Positions 13,741 to 22,564 of a stretch of 64,000 bases of DNA are shown here, piece by piece; within the stretch, counting starts at the first letter, position 1; each line of letters starts with the position of its first letter. Origin of the DNA: Viridibacterium sediminicola (GTDB taxonomy: Bacteria > Pseudomonadota > Gammaproteobacteria > Burkholderiales > Rhodocyclaceae); assembly GCF_039631295.1 (NCBI RefSeq), contig NZ_JBDIVE010000002.1:310001-374000 (forward strand), given 5' to 3'. The notes under the pieces are model-generated. The model was not told the DNA's origin. It worked only from the letters and a program-made list of their open reading frames with translations, and did not search any database. The position numbers and the translations under genes are program-made.

Positions 13741-14588
13741 GAGTTGCCACCTTTTTGAATACTTGCCCAATCTCGCCGGTCAATGGCGGTCAGCGAGCAG
13801 ATCGTGAGCGGGACAGCGAGCTCCACATACTTGCCGTCCTCGTTGACGCCTGAGCTGATCGGCACGCCGACGGACTCGATCACCAGCGGGCTGTAGGTGC
13901 GCCCCTTGTACAGAATGCCGACCTTTGTCGGCGCGATAGACGGCATCAACGCCTCGCGAATCAAAGCGTCGCCGCGAGCAGCACGCAGCGTGCTCACGAT
14001 CAATGTGCCGTCCGGTGATAGTTCTTCGGGCAGAGCCCAGGCCATGAGCTGATTGAACGGGTCTTCAACCTCGCGCTGCGGATCCGACCACGCGCGAAAC
14101 AGCGCTGTGATTGAGAATTTGAGCGGAGGCATGCCGCTGAACATCTGCGTGCTGTTGAGCTTCGTAATGCTCGTGCGACCAGCAAACTGCGCCATGAACG
14201 CATTGGATTTGCGCTGAGCCTCAGCGGCAGTGGACGAACTACGACCGAGCCGGCCGCCGCTGATCTTCGACAGCAACTCGGTCGACGTGGTCTGCGTCTC
14301 ATCAATCAGGGGCTGCAAAGCCCCCGACTGCAGCATCGCCATCAGCGTCGGCGCCTTTGAGTCCGCCCCGGTGTTCTCAAATGGGCTTTGCCAGCTCAGC
14401 GTGATATCGAGGTTCGCCCCATCAGCCAGGGGAGCGGCCACAACCTTGCCATCTTTCACCTTTGCCCAGCGCGACTTGCCCGTGCTTTCATCGCTCAGCT
14501 CTTCAACCTCGTAGATCTGCGCAATGAGCTGCTTGGATAGGCCACCCCATAGGCTGGTGAGCACGTCCTTTTCAACAACATCCGCCAT
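13737..14588 (-). CDS. Structural tail protein, possibly tube or tube-initiator
   Basis: This encodes 283 residues with a ribosome-binding site AAGGTG before the ATG. Segments such as MPPLKFSITALFRAWSDPQR and YSPLVIESVGVPISSGVNED resemble baseplate/tube-initiator proteins of contractile tails, where a tube-like beta barrel carries extra helices. I cannot name the family with certainty. It follows the basic 233-residue gene in the tail block and is coupled to the chaperone gene. No membrane segment or signal peptide. Confidence 0.4.
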   Translation of the reverse strand: MADVVEKDVLTSLWGGLSKQLIAQIYEVEELSDESTGKSRWAKVKDGKVVAAPLADGANLDITLSWQSPFENTGADSKAPTLMAMLQSGALQPLIDETQTTSTELLSKISGGRLGRSSSTAAEAQRKSNAFMAQFAGRTSITKLNSTQMFSGMPPLKFSITALFRAWSDPQREVEDPFNQLMAWALPEELSPDGTLIVSTLRAARGDALIREALMPSIAPTKVGILYKGRTYSPLVIESVGVPISSGVNEDGKYVELAVPLTICSLTAIDRRDWASIQKGGNS

Positions 14589-14657
14589 CGCAGCACCTTG
14601 AAAAACGGCGGCAGCCGCCCTGAGCAGCGCCGCCGTGTTTGCTTCAGGCCAGAATAA

Positions 14658-15359
14658 TTACAGGCCGACCTTCGCGCGAATCCGGTTGGATTTTGCGCGA
14701 CGCATCTTGGCCGTGGCCGAGTGCGCTTTCAGTCCAGCCTTGCGGATGGCGACTTTCTGCTTTGCGCTCAGGTGGACGTGGCCGCTGATGCGCTTGTTGA
14801 TGCGCAGTTTCTTGCCGTGACGCACCGCGAAGACCTTCTTGTAGGCGGCATCGAACACCGCGCTCTGATCGTCGTCACCGAACGCGAATGCCTCGATGTC
14901 ATCGAGCGCGGCGCCGTCGTCTGTCGGCAGAACGCCAGACAGCAGATCTTTGACGCGATCAGCTGCAGCAGTGTCCCAGTCGTTCAGCACCGCGCTCGCA
15001 TCTTCCTCGCTCACGCCGTTCTTGACGAGATAATCAAAAGCGGCATTGAGCACAGCTTCAGCGACGCCTTGCTCATCATCCGAAAGCTCCCCGTCGACGT
15101 TCGCATCCGCCGAGCCGACTACGAGCGCCAGCAGGCGATCAGCATAGGTCTCGCCGTCGTCCAGATCGTCGGCCGGCGTAGCAGCCCATTGCTGGACCAC
15201 CCCGGCTGCGGTCAGCGCCGTGTCCGTCAGGAAGTGATCGCTGGGAGTGGAGCCAGAAGCATCATCCGCACTGTCGAGAACTGCCGTCACAGCCGGCTTG
15301 GCTGCTGCTGCGCTCTTGCGGGTGTTCAGCGCCGCACGCATCTTGTCTTGAAAATCCAT
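14658..15359 (-). CDS. Hypothetical virion protein with acidic body and strongly basic C-terminus
   Basis: This encodes 233 residues. Residues about 60-180 are very acidic (SADANVDGELSDDEQGVAEA). The last 55 are strongly basic (KKLRINKRISGHVHLSAKQK then RRAKSNRIRAKVGL). A split of charge like this occurs in internal head or scaffold-type proteins that contact DNA. The gene lies directly after the sheath gene, between tail genes, which is unusual for a head protein. Family not recognised. Confidence 0.45.
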   Translation of the reverse strand: MDFQDKMRAALNTRKSAAAAKPAVTAVLDSADDASGSTPSDHFLTDTALTAAGVVQQWAATPADDLDDGETYADRLLALVVGSADANVDGELSDDEQGVAEAVLNAAFDYLVKNGVSEEDASAVLNDWDTAAADRVKDLLSGVLPTDDGAALDDIEAFAFGDDDQSAVFDAAYKKVFAVRHGKKLRINKRISGHVHLSAKQKVAIRKAGLKAHSATAKMRRAKSNRIRAKVGL

Positions 15360-15373
15360 GATCCACTGTGCTC

Positions 15374-17008
15374 CTATCGCGTGAGGGTTTGAGTGACAAA
15401 GGTTTGACGGTTGGTGCCGTCGTAGCGCAGCCAGTAATTGACGATCTTCGTGTCATACGGCCGCACTTGGCTGGCAACCACCTCGAAGCGGAACGACTTG
15501 CCTTCCATTGCCGGATCATCGGATGGCTTCAGCCAGCCGGAGTCTTCAGCGTCCTGGAACAGCTTTTCGAGGTAGCGATTGTCGCGGCGAATCGACTCCT
15601 CCATGGGCAGCTGCAGTGAGTCCTTGCAAAACGTGGTCACAGCCAGGTCGATACTGCTGCTCATGTCAGCGACGGAAATCAGCGCCTTCAGGCTGACATC
15701 GACCTTCGCCGACGTGAGGGAGTCGTAGAACACATAACGGCCGCCGCCGGTGTACTCCTGGTGGATCACAGGATTGATCTTGGCCTTGGCCAGGTCCGAC
15801 AGCTCGTCCTCCTCGCAGTCATAGGTCTGCGTGACGTTTCCGCGATTGATCGGCCACTCGCGGCCCGCAATCGGGTAGTTCTTCGGTGCGAAGCCCTTGG
15901 CGTTCTTGACCGCATTGCGCGCGCAGGCATAGGCGATATTCAGCGTCGCCACACCGAAATAACCCTTCGGATTGATACTGGTCGGGTCGGATGTCTTGAG
16001 CGGAGCCCAGTAGACGTGGACCAATTGCGCCGTCTGACTCGCGCCGACATTCAGCTGCTCGACAAACGCGGCAGCGGCCTGCGGAGTCAGACTGCCCGGC
16101 ACGTCAAACCGGAATTGACGATTGGTGTCATACGCCAGCTGCACAAGCTGACCGATCAAGCCCGGCGCCATCGAGCCGCCAGACGAGATGAAGCCATAGG
16201 CCAGCGGAGTGCGCTGAAGGCGCGTACGCGCGGTGGTGTAGTCGTCGACGGAGTAAGCCGAGCCGCCTTCAACGAAGCACAGCAGCACATCGGACTTCAC
16301 CCACTTCTGCGCGCCAGCAGAGTTGACGCCATAGGCAGCAGATGCAGGCTGAATCACGGCTTCGTCGCCGCTCACACCGACGAGAACAACGAGACCTTCT
16401 GTGCGCTCGGCGATCACATCAGGCAGGAAAAGCGATTCGCCATAATCATCGGTCGCATCCGACTGCAGCGAACCGGTGTATTCGTGCAGCACGGCGCCGT
16501 CGCGATCAGACAAGCGCACGGTGATCATCGAGGTGGGCTGCAGCAGCCCGCCAGACCGCACGGAATCTGCATGATAGGACAGCACGATGCCGTCGTTGAA
16601 GCAGTCCAGGTGATGGAAGGCCAGCAGAAAATCCGACTCGGGCGCTGTGTCCACCACCGAGAACGAGGTGCCATCCTTGGAAAGAACCGCCCATTTGATC
16701 ACCGCAGCGCTCGTAGTGAGGCGATGCACAACGGCAGCGGCGGCGCCGTTGTTCAGGGCTTCATTGACGTGTACCCAGGCTTCATTGAGGGCAGACACAC
16801 GCATCTGCTCGCCCTTGCCAAGCTTGGATTTGACGTTGGCGCGAGTCACGACAAACGGCTTGTCGATGCGGCCTCGCGTGGCGCGCATGGCAATTGCAAA
16901 AACCTGATCGGAGTTAGTGCCTGATGGGATCTCGGAAGCATCACGAAGGGGATTCAGCTGAACCCCGCTTTGCTTGTCGAGCTGGCGAACAAACGGGACG
17001 TTGCTCAT
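15374..17008 (-). CDS. Contractile tail sheath protein
   Basis: This encodes 544 residues with AAGGAG before the ATG. The N-terminus (FVRQLDKQSGVQLNPLRDAS) and the C-terminal domain with DSSIDL-type helices and SQVRPYDTKIVNYWLRYDG fit phage tail sheath proteins, whose C-terminal domain forms the interlocking mesh of the contracted sheath. Length is in the usual 380-660 range. It marks the phage as a myovirus type. A 387-residue ORF opposite this gene is a shadow of its codon use. Confidence 0.7.
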   Translation of the reverse strand: MSNVPFVRQLDKQSGVQLNPLRDASEIPSGTNSDQVFAIAMRATRGRIDKPFVVTRANVKSKLGKGEQMRVSALNEAWVHVNEALNNGAAAAVVHRLTTSAAVIKWAVLSKDGTSFSVVDTAPESDFLLAFHHLDCFNDGIVLSYHADSVRSGGLLQPTSMITVRLSDRDGAVLHEYTGSLQSDATDDYGESLFLPDVIAERTEGLVVLVGVSGDEAVIQPASAAYGVNSAGAQKWVKSDVLLCFVEGGSAYSVDDYTTARTRLQRTPLAYGFISSGGSMAPGLIGQLVQLAYDTNRQFRFDVPGSLTPQAAAAFVEQLNVGASQTAQLVHVYWAPLKTSDPTSINPKGYFGVATLNIAYACARNAVKNAKGFAPKNYPIAGREWPINRGNVTQTYDCEEDELSDLAKAKINPVIHQEYTGGGRYVFYDSLTSAKVDVSLKALISVADMSSSIDLAVTTFCKDSLQLPMEESIRRDNRYLEKLFQDAEDSGWLKPSDDPAMEGKSFRFEVVASQVRPYDTKIVNYWLRYDGTNRQTFVTQTLTR

Positions 17009-17020
17009 CGATGAAGCTCC

Positions 17021-17575
17021 TTACTTCTTGGACGACTTGTTGCGAGTGGCGACCTCGGCAGCAGCAGCCGTTGCCGTTGCCGTTGCCGAGTCTTGCCCGC
17101 TGGTTTTCGTGGCATCTTCAGCAGCCTTCGCAGAATCGGTCTCGGCGGGAGCACTCGATTGGCCGCCCGAAGCGTCGTTGCCGGCAGCATCACCCTGCGG
17201 GTCTTGCTGCAGCTGCGTCGAATCGGTAGCGCTGCCGGTTGCGGTGGGGCTCTCATCAACCTCCACTTCGCCCAGATCGATCATCAGCGTCATGCAGTTA
17301 CCGCCGTAGCGGTTGATCGCAGCGATGGTCTCGATGCTGGTGATCGCGCGAGCGAACGCCTCCTTGTCAGCGGTAGTGCTGCCCTTGTTGCCGCTGGGCG
17401 TATTCCCGTCAAGCAAGAACAGACCGAGTTCCGGCAGCGAAATATGGCGCGGCATGTGGTTCTCGACCGACACGGTAAACTTCTGAGGAAGCGTATCCAG
17501 CACGCTCGACAGTTCTTTGAGTGCGCCGCCAGCGGCCTTGATGATCAAGGGGAAAAAAGCTTGTTTCAGAGACAT
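17021..17575 (-). CDS. Hypothetical protein with NHMPR...LP domain and low-complexity tail
   Basis: This encodes 184 residues between the major capsid and sheath genes. Residues about 30-100 contain VENHMPRHISLPELGLFLLD and a helix with AITSIETIAAINRYG, resembling the N-terminal segment of the 877-residue protein at 24181-26814. The last 80 residues are a Ser/Thr/Ala/Gln-rich linker ending in a basic KSSKK. AAAGGAG precedes the ATG. Possibly a head-tail joining or decoration protein. This is inference from location. Confidence 0.4.
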   Translation of the reverse strand: MSLKQAFFPLIIKAAGGALKELSSVLDTLPQKFTVSVENHMPRHISLPELGLFLLDGNTPSGNKGSTTADKEAFARAITSIETIAAINRYGGNCMTLMIDLGEVEVDESPTATGSATDSTQLQQDPQGDAAGNDASGGQSSAPAETDSAKAAEDATKTSGQDSATATATAAAAEVATRNKSSKK

Positions 17576-17590
17576 GGGCTCTCCTTTGAA

Positions 17591-17612
17591 AAAGGGGCTG
17601 CAAGCCCCTTTC
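17591..17612 (-). terminator. Intrinsic terminator/attenuator after the capsid gene
   Basis: On the - strand AAAGGGGCT-TGC-AGCCCCTTT forms a 9-bp stem followed by TTC. It sits 18 bases after the capsid stop and just before the ribosome-binding site of the next gene, so it could reduce downstream transcription relative to capsid. Confidence 0.6.
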
Positions 17613-17629
17613 CCTTGGCTGAATCGCGA

Positions 17630-19300
17630 TTACTTCAAACCGCTGACGTTGATGAATGCGGCGCCCTGTGCCGACGGCGCGTGCGGATTGACTGACGTGA
17701 AGTTGCGGGCATAAAAACCCGAGCCCTGCTTCAGGTTTTGCGACATGCCCAGGGCCTGCACGGTCGGAGCAACCGCGTCACCCAGAACAATCGGGCTGCG
17801 CGTCACGTCTGCTGACTGACCGATGCACAGCACCTGAGCGGAAGTGCCGTCCGCCGACTCGTACACGCCCTTGGGCGTGAAGTAGACGTCGTAGATGCCC
17901 AGGAAACGCCCGATGCGATAGATGCCGGCACGCTCGGGCAGACCCGACGGCTCGAACATCTCGCGCGGCAGCGCACGGAACTGCGCAGAGAGTTCCTTGC
18001 CGACGTAAAAATATTTGACGCCGAAAGCCATCGTGGCGATTGCCATCTTCAAGCTGACTTTGCCGACCACTGCGCCGAAGTCGTTCCAGATCTGCGAGCG
18101 GTTCATCTGCAGGCTGCGACCGGACCAGTTGTACTCGAAATCCTCTTGGTTGTTGGCAGCGATGCGCGCCAGCTTGTGGATCGCTTCGTAGTGGCGCTCG
18201 TTGCCGAATTGGTTCTGGATTGCGAGCACGCCCTCGCTGAATGCATCCAGACCCAGTTCATTGCCGATCTGGGTGCGGGCGTCGATGCCGATCTGCGTGT
18301 AGGCGTGCCAGGGCTTCGCATACAGCGAGAACGTGTCTGCCGACGTGATGATGCGCGGAATCAGCGAGTCGTCGCGTTCATAGTCGATGAAGCCTTCGAC
18401 GACAACCTGATTGGTCGTCGGCAGCTTCGGGTTGGTGGTCAGCGCAATGGCGCCGGTATCGGTATTGATGGAGCCGGCGATGGCGTAGTTCGTTTCGCCG
18501 AGCGTGATGGAGCCCGAGATAGCCGAGCCACCCGAGCCAGCCTGAGAAACTTCACGCGCGGCGATAAAGCCATTCACGTAGACAACCGAACGGCCACGCA
18601 TGAGCTTCAGGTCGCCGGCGGCCGGGTCGCAAGTCTCGTCACTGAGCTGGATCTTGGTCAGCTTGCCCGTCACCGTGCCGTCGGCGTCCGAAATAGCGCA
18701 CTTGTGGATGCGCGCAGACGTGATGAAAGCGTTTCCGCCTGCAACGCCATCCATCAGATCACCCTGGGCGTAGCCGCCGAAGGTACTGCCAGCGGTGTGC
18801 GACAGGATCGCGAGACGCGCTTCGTTGGAGCCGATGTCAGCCGGCAGATAGTGCGCGAACGGGATCGGCTCGGCGAACATATTCAGGATCGCCACAACAG
18901 CACGATTCGGCTGCAGCGAGAGATTGTCGGCGTGATCGGAGTTGGCCGAATCGAACAGCTTGCGCGCTTCCATGGTCGTGCTGTAGGCAGCATGGATCGA
19001 CGACTCGATCACGTCAGCGGGGACAGCTTCACCCGTGGCGGCTTCGTAGTTCTGGATGCCGTCGTAGATGGCGCGAACGATCACGCCAGAGTTTTCGCCG
19101 GCCTCGTCCAGAACCTTCTGCAGTTCCTCGGGGAGCGCGCTACCCGAGCGACTTACCTGCTCGCCGATGAAGGTTTCTGCGGCGGCAGAGTCGAAGATGG
19201 CCGTGCTCGACGAAGTGGCCGCAGACACCAGAGTGTCAGCAAATGCGGCGGCTTGCTGCGTCGACTTCTTGTTGTACTGCAACTTGCGATGTTTGGGCAT
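17630..19300 (-). CDS. Major capsid protein
   Basis: This encodes 556 residues from MPKHRKLQYN (AGAGG 8 bases upstream; an in-frame start further upstream has no site). The C-terminal third, with LPREMFEPSGLPERAGIYRI and a terminal ARNFTSVNPHAPSAQGAAF, is like large phage capsid proteins of the HK97 fold. The first 100 residues are Ala/Ser-rich and helical and may act as a scaffold that is removed on maturation. It is followed by a terminator hairpin, consistent with high expression. No catalytic motifs. Confidence 0.6.
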   Translation of the reverse strand: MPKHRKLQYNKKSTQQAAAFADTLVSAATSSSTAIFDSAAAETFIGEQVSRSGSALPEELQKVLDEAGENSGVIVRAIYDGIQNYEAATGEAVPADVIESSIHAAYSTTMEARKLFDSANSDHADNLSLQPNRAVVAILNMFAEPIPFAHYLPADIGSNEARLAILSHTAGSTFGGYAQGDLMDGVAGGNAFITSARIHKCAISDADGTVTGKLTKIQLSDETCDPAAGDLKLMRGRSVVYVNGFIAAREVSQAGSGGSAISGSITLGETNYAIAGSINTDTGAIALTTNPKLPTTNQVVVEGFIDYERDDSLIPRIITSADTFSLYAKPWHAYTQIGIDARTQIGNELGLDAFSEGVLAIQNQFGNERHYEAIHKLARIAANNQEDFEYNWSGRSLQMNRSQIWNDFGAVVGKVSLKMAIATMAFGVKYFYVGKELSAQFRALPREMFEPSGLPERAGIYRIGRFLGIYDVYFTPKGVYESADGTSAQVLCIGQSADVTRSPIVLGDAVAPTVQALGMSQNLKQGSGFYARNFTSVNPHAPSAQGAAFINVSGLK

Positions 19301-19412
19301 GTCGTGGTCCTCTTGCGGAAAAGTCAAAGCACTGGATTTGCCGGACTTCGCCGGACTGGTGCTTATTGTTTTCCCCACGACAAGGCGCCCTTAGCGCCGT
19401 TTTCCGTGTCCG

Positions 19413-19919
19413 CTATGCTGTTGCCGCTCTATGCAAATCGTCTCGCCGGTTGCACACATAGCGCGGGGCGTATGGCGGAATGGAACTCATGGCCTCGACG
19501 TCCACGACTTCAAACGCCAGCTTCGCGCCGGTCTCCGGATCGCCGAGCAGGATGTAGAAAACATCCGTCCGCCTCGGCGTGAAAAACTCGGGATGTTCGG
19601 CTTCTTCCTCGGGCTCGATCAGAAATCGCATTTCCGTCGGCTGAGCGCCGATTACCGCGTCGCCGTGGTCTGCGACAGATGCGGGTGAAAACGTGTCTGC
19701 AGGCAGCGCGTACCCGTTGCCGATCCACTCGTAATCAAATTCGTCTTCGTCGTCCGTGTTGAGCATGCGAACGCCATCTGCGAGCGTTCCTTCGTTCGAC
19801 TGCGGACGCGTGACGGTCTTGCGGTAGACCTGAATGTTGTACGAGTTCGGGTGATGAATCACGACGTTGCGCGCCATCTTTGCAACGGCAGTTGGCACAT
19901 TGGAGAGCATCGCAATCAA
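19413..19919 (-). CDS. Hypothetical head/neck protein
   Basis: This encodes 168 residues; the stop of the preceding gene overlaps its start by 4 bases. It contains RNVVIHHPNSYNIQVYRKTV, an acidic centre (DDEDEFDYEWIGNGYALPAD) and FTPRRTDVFYILLGDPETGA. The beta-rich end could be a neck or tail-terminator fold, but I recognise no family. Its position directly before the capsid gene suggests a head-completion role. The 112 bases between it and the capsid gene hold a GGCGC/GCGCC hairpin of uncertain meaning. Confidence 0.4.
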   Translation of the reverse strand: MIAMLSNVPTAVAKMARNVVIHHPNSYNIQVYRKTVTRPQSNEGTLADGVRMLNTDDEDEFDYEWIGNGYALPADTFSPASVADHGDAVIGAQPTEMRFLIEPEEEAEHPEFFTPRRTDVFYILLGDPETGAKLAFEVVDVEAMSSIPPYAPRYVCNRRDDLHRAATA

Positions 19920-21010
19920 CCTTTCTTCGCTGCTTCGAGCAGCGCAATAACTTGTTCAGCGGTCAAGCCGAATTGCTTTGCGAGAGCGCCTGCGCTGCGC
20001 AACGTCGCCCGCCCTGTTGCTGACGTTGGCTTCTTCGGCTTTTTCGCTTTCTTGGCCGCAGATTCGAGCGCTCGCCGCTCCCGGGCCGCTGTGTTCCGGG
20101 CGTCTCTATCGGCAGACGTGAGGATGCCACGCTTCCCGGCGGCCTGCTTTGCCGCCGCCTTCTCGGCCTCATCTTGCTTGTGCTGTAGCCGCGCCTTGTT
20201 GTCTGCCGACTGCAGAACTTTTTCCATCACCTTGGTCAAGAAGTTCAGCACAGCAGTCGAAGAATCAATCTCAGACATGACACGCAGGACGTGCTTGCAC
20301 GCGATGCCTCGCAGACCAGGATTGCGGATCTTCGGGAATCCATGTTCATCGCGGCCAGCGTTGAACCCGCCAATCGTCGCGATGTAGCGCAAGAAATAGC
20401 GATGCCTGCCGCAGTCGCAGTCGAACGCCAGCCGGCCGTGCCGGATCCGGTTTGCCGCCTGTTTCGGCGTCAGCGCCGCCGGCGCGCGGGCACCGTCAGT
20501 CGCTGTAGCCATCATCGCCCGGGCAGACTCATCGAACGCCAGGAACTTCACGAGAACATGATGCCGGTGCACATCCGAATCCGGCCCCGCGTTGGTGATG
20601 AATCGGACATCGAGCGTCTTGTTTGCCGCGACATTGGCGCTCGCGGCGACACCGGTGTGAATCTGCTTTCGAGCACGCTCAAGATCCGTCATCCCATCGC
20701 CACCGGAGGGCAACGGGTGAGACTTGGCCAGGTCAATTACCTGCCTCGCCGTGACGCCCTTCTTGAGGCGCTTCTGTACCTGCCTGATGTTTTGCCGAAA
20801 CGTCGCCAGGTCGTCAGTCGTGATAACCCTGTTCTGTCCGCCGAGCGTGGTGTAGAGCAAGCGGCCAATGTCGTACTCGCCCTGCACGTCCTGCTTGCCC
20901 AGGATGATCGACCCGGGCCGTTTCTCTGCGTCCTTGCGCTGCAGCTGGTCGGCGCGCGCGCGCTCAGTCGCTTCGGCCGCGTGCCCGCGAATCTTGCCGA
21001 TGTCCGCCAT
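19916..21010 (-). CDS. SWIM-type zinc-finger protein in the morphogenesis block
   Basis: This encodes 364 residues. Residues about 195-240 read FDCDCGRHRYFLRY...GLRGIACKHVLRVM, a CxCx(n)CxH pattern typical of SWIM zinc fingers, which bind DNA or proteins. Upstream is a helical region with RQNIRQVQKRLKKGVTARQV and a segment ending DSDVHRHHVLVKFLAFDESA. The C-terminal 110 residues are Lys/Arg/Ala-rich and probably a long helix. It starts 3 bases after its neighbour's stop. A DNA-binding assembly or packaging role is possible but not shown. Confidence 0.55.
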   Translation of the reverse strand: MADIGKIRGHAAEATERARADQLQRKDAEKRPGSIILGKQDVQGEYDIGRLLYTTLGGQNRVITTDDLATFRQNIRQVQKRLKKGVTARQVIDLAKSHPLPSGGDGMTDLERARKQIHTGVAASANVAANKTLDVRFITNAGPDSDVHRHHVLVKFLAFDESARAMMATATDGARAPAALTPKQAANRIRHGRLAFDCDCGRHRYFLRYIATIGGFNAGRDEHGFPKIRNPGLRGIACKHVLRVMSEIDSSTAVLNFLTKVMEKVLQSADNKARLQHKQDEAEKAAAKQAAGKRGILTSADRDARNTAARERRALESAAKKAKKPKKPTSATGRATLRSAGALAKQFGLTAEQVIALLEAAKKG

Positions 21011-21012
21011 GT

Positions 21013-21345
21013 CTATGCCCAGGTCGGAGCGCCATCTGCGCGAAGCCGCGCGATGCTCTCGAAGCCCGTTTCGCGCTTGATCCGCGCAAGCTGCTGCTCG
21101 TTGGGCAGCACAAGCGTCGTCTGCTCCAGAGGCTGATCAAAGCTGCTCAAGCCGGCGGCAGCCATCACCGCCAGGAACTCATCGCGCCGGCCGTACACGC
21201 GCGCCGAGACCCGCGACAAATCGAATCGCTCATCCGGCATGACTGAGTAGAAGACAGCCGTCTCCCATGGGCGTGTCCGCTCAGAAAACGCCCGCACTTC
21301 GCGATAAAAGTTCTTCGCCGCGCGCGGATCTGCATCGATGCTCAT
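21013..21345 (-). CDS. LysM-like small tail protein (gp53/gpX type)
   Basis: This encodes 110 residues. The C-terminal half, LSRVSARVYGRRDEFLAVMA then TLVLPNEQQLARIKRETG, follows the LysM-like pattern of baseplate proteins such as P2 gpX and T4 gp53: a Y-G-[RD] turn, a hydrophobic helix and a late LP strand. Such proteins help attach the baseplate wedge to the tube or bind peptidoglycan. It overlaps its upstream neighbour by 4 bases. The family call is tentative. Confidence 0.45.
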   Translation of the reverse strand: MSIDADPRAAKNFYREVRAFSERTRPWETAVFYSVMPDERFDLSRVSARVYGRRDEFLAVMAAAGLSSFDQPLEQTTLVLPNEQQLARIKRETGFESIARLRADGAPTWA

Positions 21346-21839
21346 ACCGTGATCACCGCGCCAGCTTCAAATTGCCGGAACATTTCGGCCATCTCGACCA
21401 CATCGCTGATGGAGTCGGCATTAACCGCATACAGGCACGTCGCGAGAACCGCCGCTTGGATGTTGGTCAGGTCTGGCGAAATGCGATAGCGAGGGCCGTT
21501 TGCGTCAAGCCCATCCTGCTCGATGGCGTTTTCTGGGTTCGCGCGCGAAGCGTCATTGTCGAACGACAAGCGCCTGGATCTGCTATCGCTCGCAACACCG
21601 CCGCGCAGCGCGTAAAACGCTTTGATGGCGTCATTGAACTGCTCGACACCGAAGAGGCTTTCGTTGTCCAAGTCCTTGTTGTTCGTGATGACGAGGCACG
21701 ATCTGAAGCGGTCCTTTTTGTAGCCGACGGCCTTTGACACCACCAGGATCTTGCTGTCCTGGTCGTAGCCAGAGAAGACCGTTCCGGGTTCGCCGCCGAA
21801 ACCAGAGATGGTTGCCTGAATCGCAATGACGTTGCTCAT
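21342..21839 (-). CDS. Hypothetical phage structural protein
   Basis: This encodes 165 residues, overlapping both neighbours by 4 bases (ATGA), which ties it into one translational unit with the head/neck genes. Sequence features are SNVIAIQATISGFGGEPGTV, VGYKKDRFRSCLVITNNKDL and a C-terminal helix, VLATCLYAVNADSISDVVEM. No known domain, signal or membrane segment is recognised. Function unknown. Confidence 0.45.
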   Translation of the reverse strand: MSNVIAIQATISGFGGEPGTVFSGYDQDSKILVVSKAVGYKKDRFRSCLVITNNKDLDNESLFGVEQFNDAIKAFYALRGGVASDSRSRRLSFDNDASRANPENAIEQDGLDANGPRYRISPDLTNIQAAVLATCLYAVNADSISDVVEMAEMFRQFEAGAVITV

Positions 21840-22555
21840 GCTTGCTCCACGAAGTTTGTCACCACATCGGACACCAGCGGGTAGCCGGCCGGGTCGCTCG
21901 TGCCGGGCACACCCTTTCCATCGTTTGGCTCGCCGGCCGCCGGAGCCATGAAAAGCGGGACCGTCGCCTTCAGCGTCAAGTCGCCGGCAAGTAGATGCAG
22001 ATTCTTCGCATCGGTCTGCACCCGCACAAACGGAACGTCTGCAGTCTCGATTTCAACGGGCCAATCGGTATCGACCCCAGCAAAGCGGTGGACGCTGTTG
22101 AAGTAGCGATTCGGGGCTGCATCGAGGTAGAGCAGGAATTGCGCTGCGAGCGAGCGCGCGGTCGGCTCGTTCTGAGCAGCGATCACCACCTGGGCGCGCA
22201 GATCGTTGCTCGCAGTCCGCATCTTGAATGCGCGTTCCTTCGGATCACCGGGAATCGTCACCCATTCAGGCGCCGCCAGCTGCCGTAGGTAGTCTCGCCC
22301 CGTCGGAATGACGTCGACGGCCATGGCCAGCAGGATCACAGGGAGCCTGGCCGGCGCCGTGGCCGTGTGATGCTCATCGCGCAGATAGGCAGCCAACATC
22401 TCCTCAGCCTGATCGACCATGCGGCCGGAGGCCATCGCCACCGAATCAAAGAGCCCGCGCGCCGCGAACTCTGCCAGGGCCGGAGTAGTGGGCTGAACCT
22501 GCGCGTAGAACGCGGCCACAAACTGCCGAAAACCAGCTTTCACGGGCTCAAACAT
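21836..22555 (-). CDS. Hypothetical phage structural protein
   Basis: This encodes 239 residues. The N-terminal helical half (VKAGFRQFVAAFYAQVQPTT, MVDQAEEMLAAYLRDEHHTA) is followed by a beta-rich half containing PNRYFNSVHRFAGVDTDWPV and VPFVRVQTDAKNLHLLAGDL. It starts 9 bases after the end of its upstream neighbour and its stop overlaps the next start. It may be a connector or neck protein. I cannot place it in a family. Confidence 0.4.
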   Translation of the reverse strand: MFEPVKAGFRQFVAAFYAQVQPTTPALAEFAARGLFDSVAMASGRMVDQAEEMLAAYLRDEHHTATAPARLPVILLAMAVDVIPTGRDYLRQLAAPEWVTIPGDPKERAFKMRTASNDLRAQVVIAAQNEPTARSLAAQFLLYLDAAPNRYFNSVHRFAGVDTDWPVEIETADVPFVRVQTDAKNLHLLAGDLTLKATVPLFMAPAAGEPNDGKGVPGTSDPAGYPLVSDVVTNFVEQA

Positions 22556-22564
22556 TCGTGCCCC

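Noticed and set aside
15761..16924. 387-codon open frame on the + strand opposite the tail sheath gene
   Set aside because: It lies wholly within the sheath gene, is Arg/His-rich in the way of a GC-rich shadow frame, and has no ribosome-binding site or family match.
18146..19582. 478-codon + strand open frame opposite the capsid gene
   Set aside because: Shadow of capsid codon usage. It has Arg/Val/Asp-rich composition without domain-like segments and runs into the next gene's antisense.
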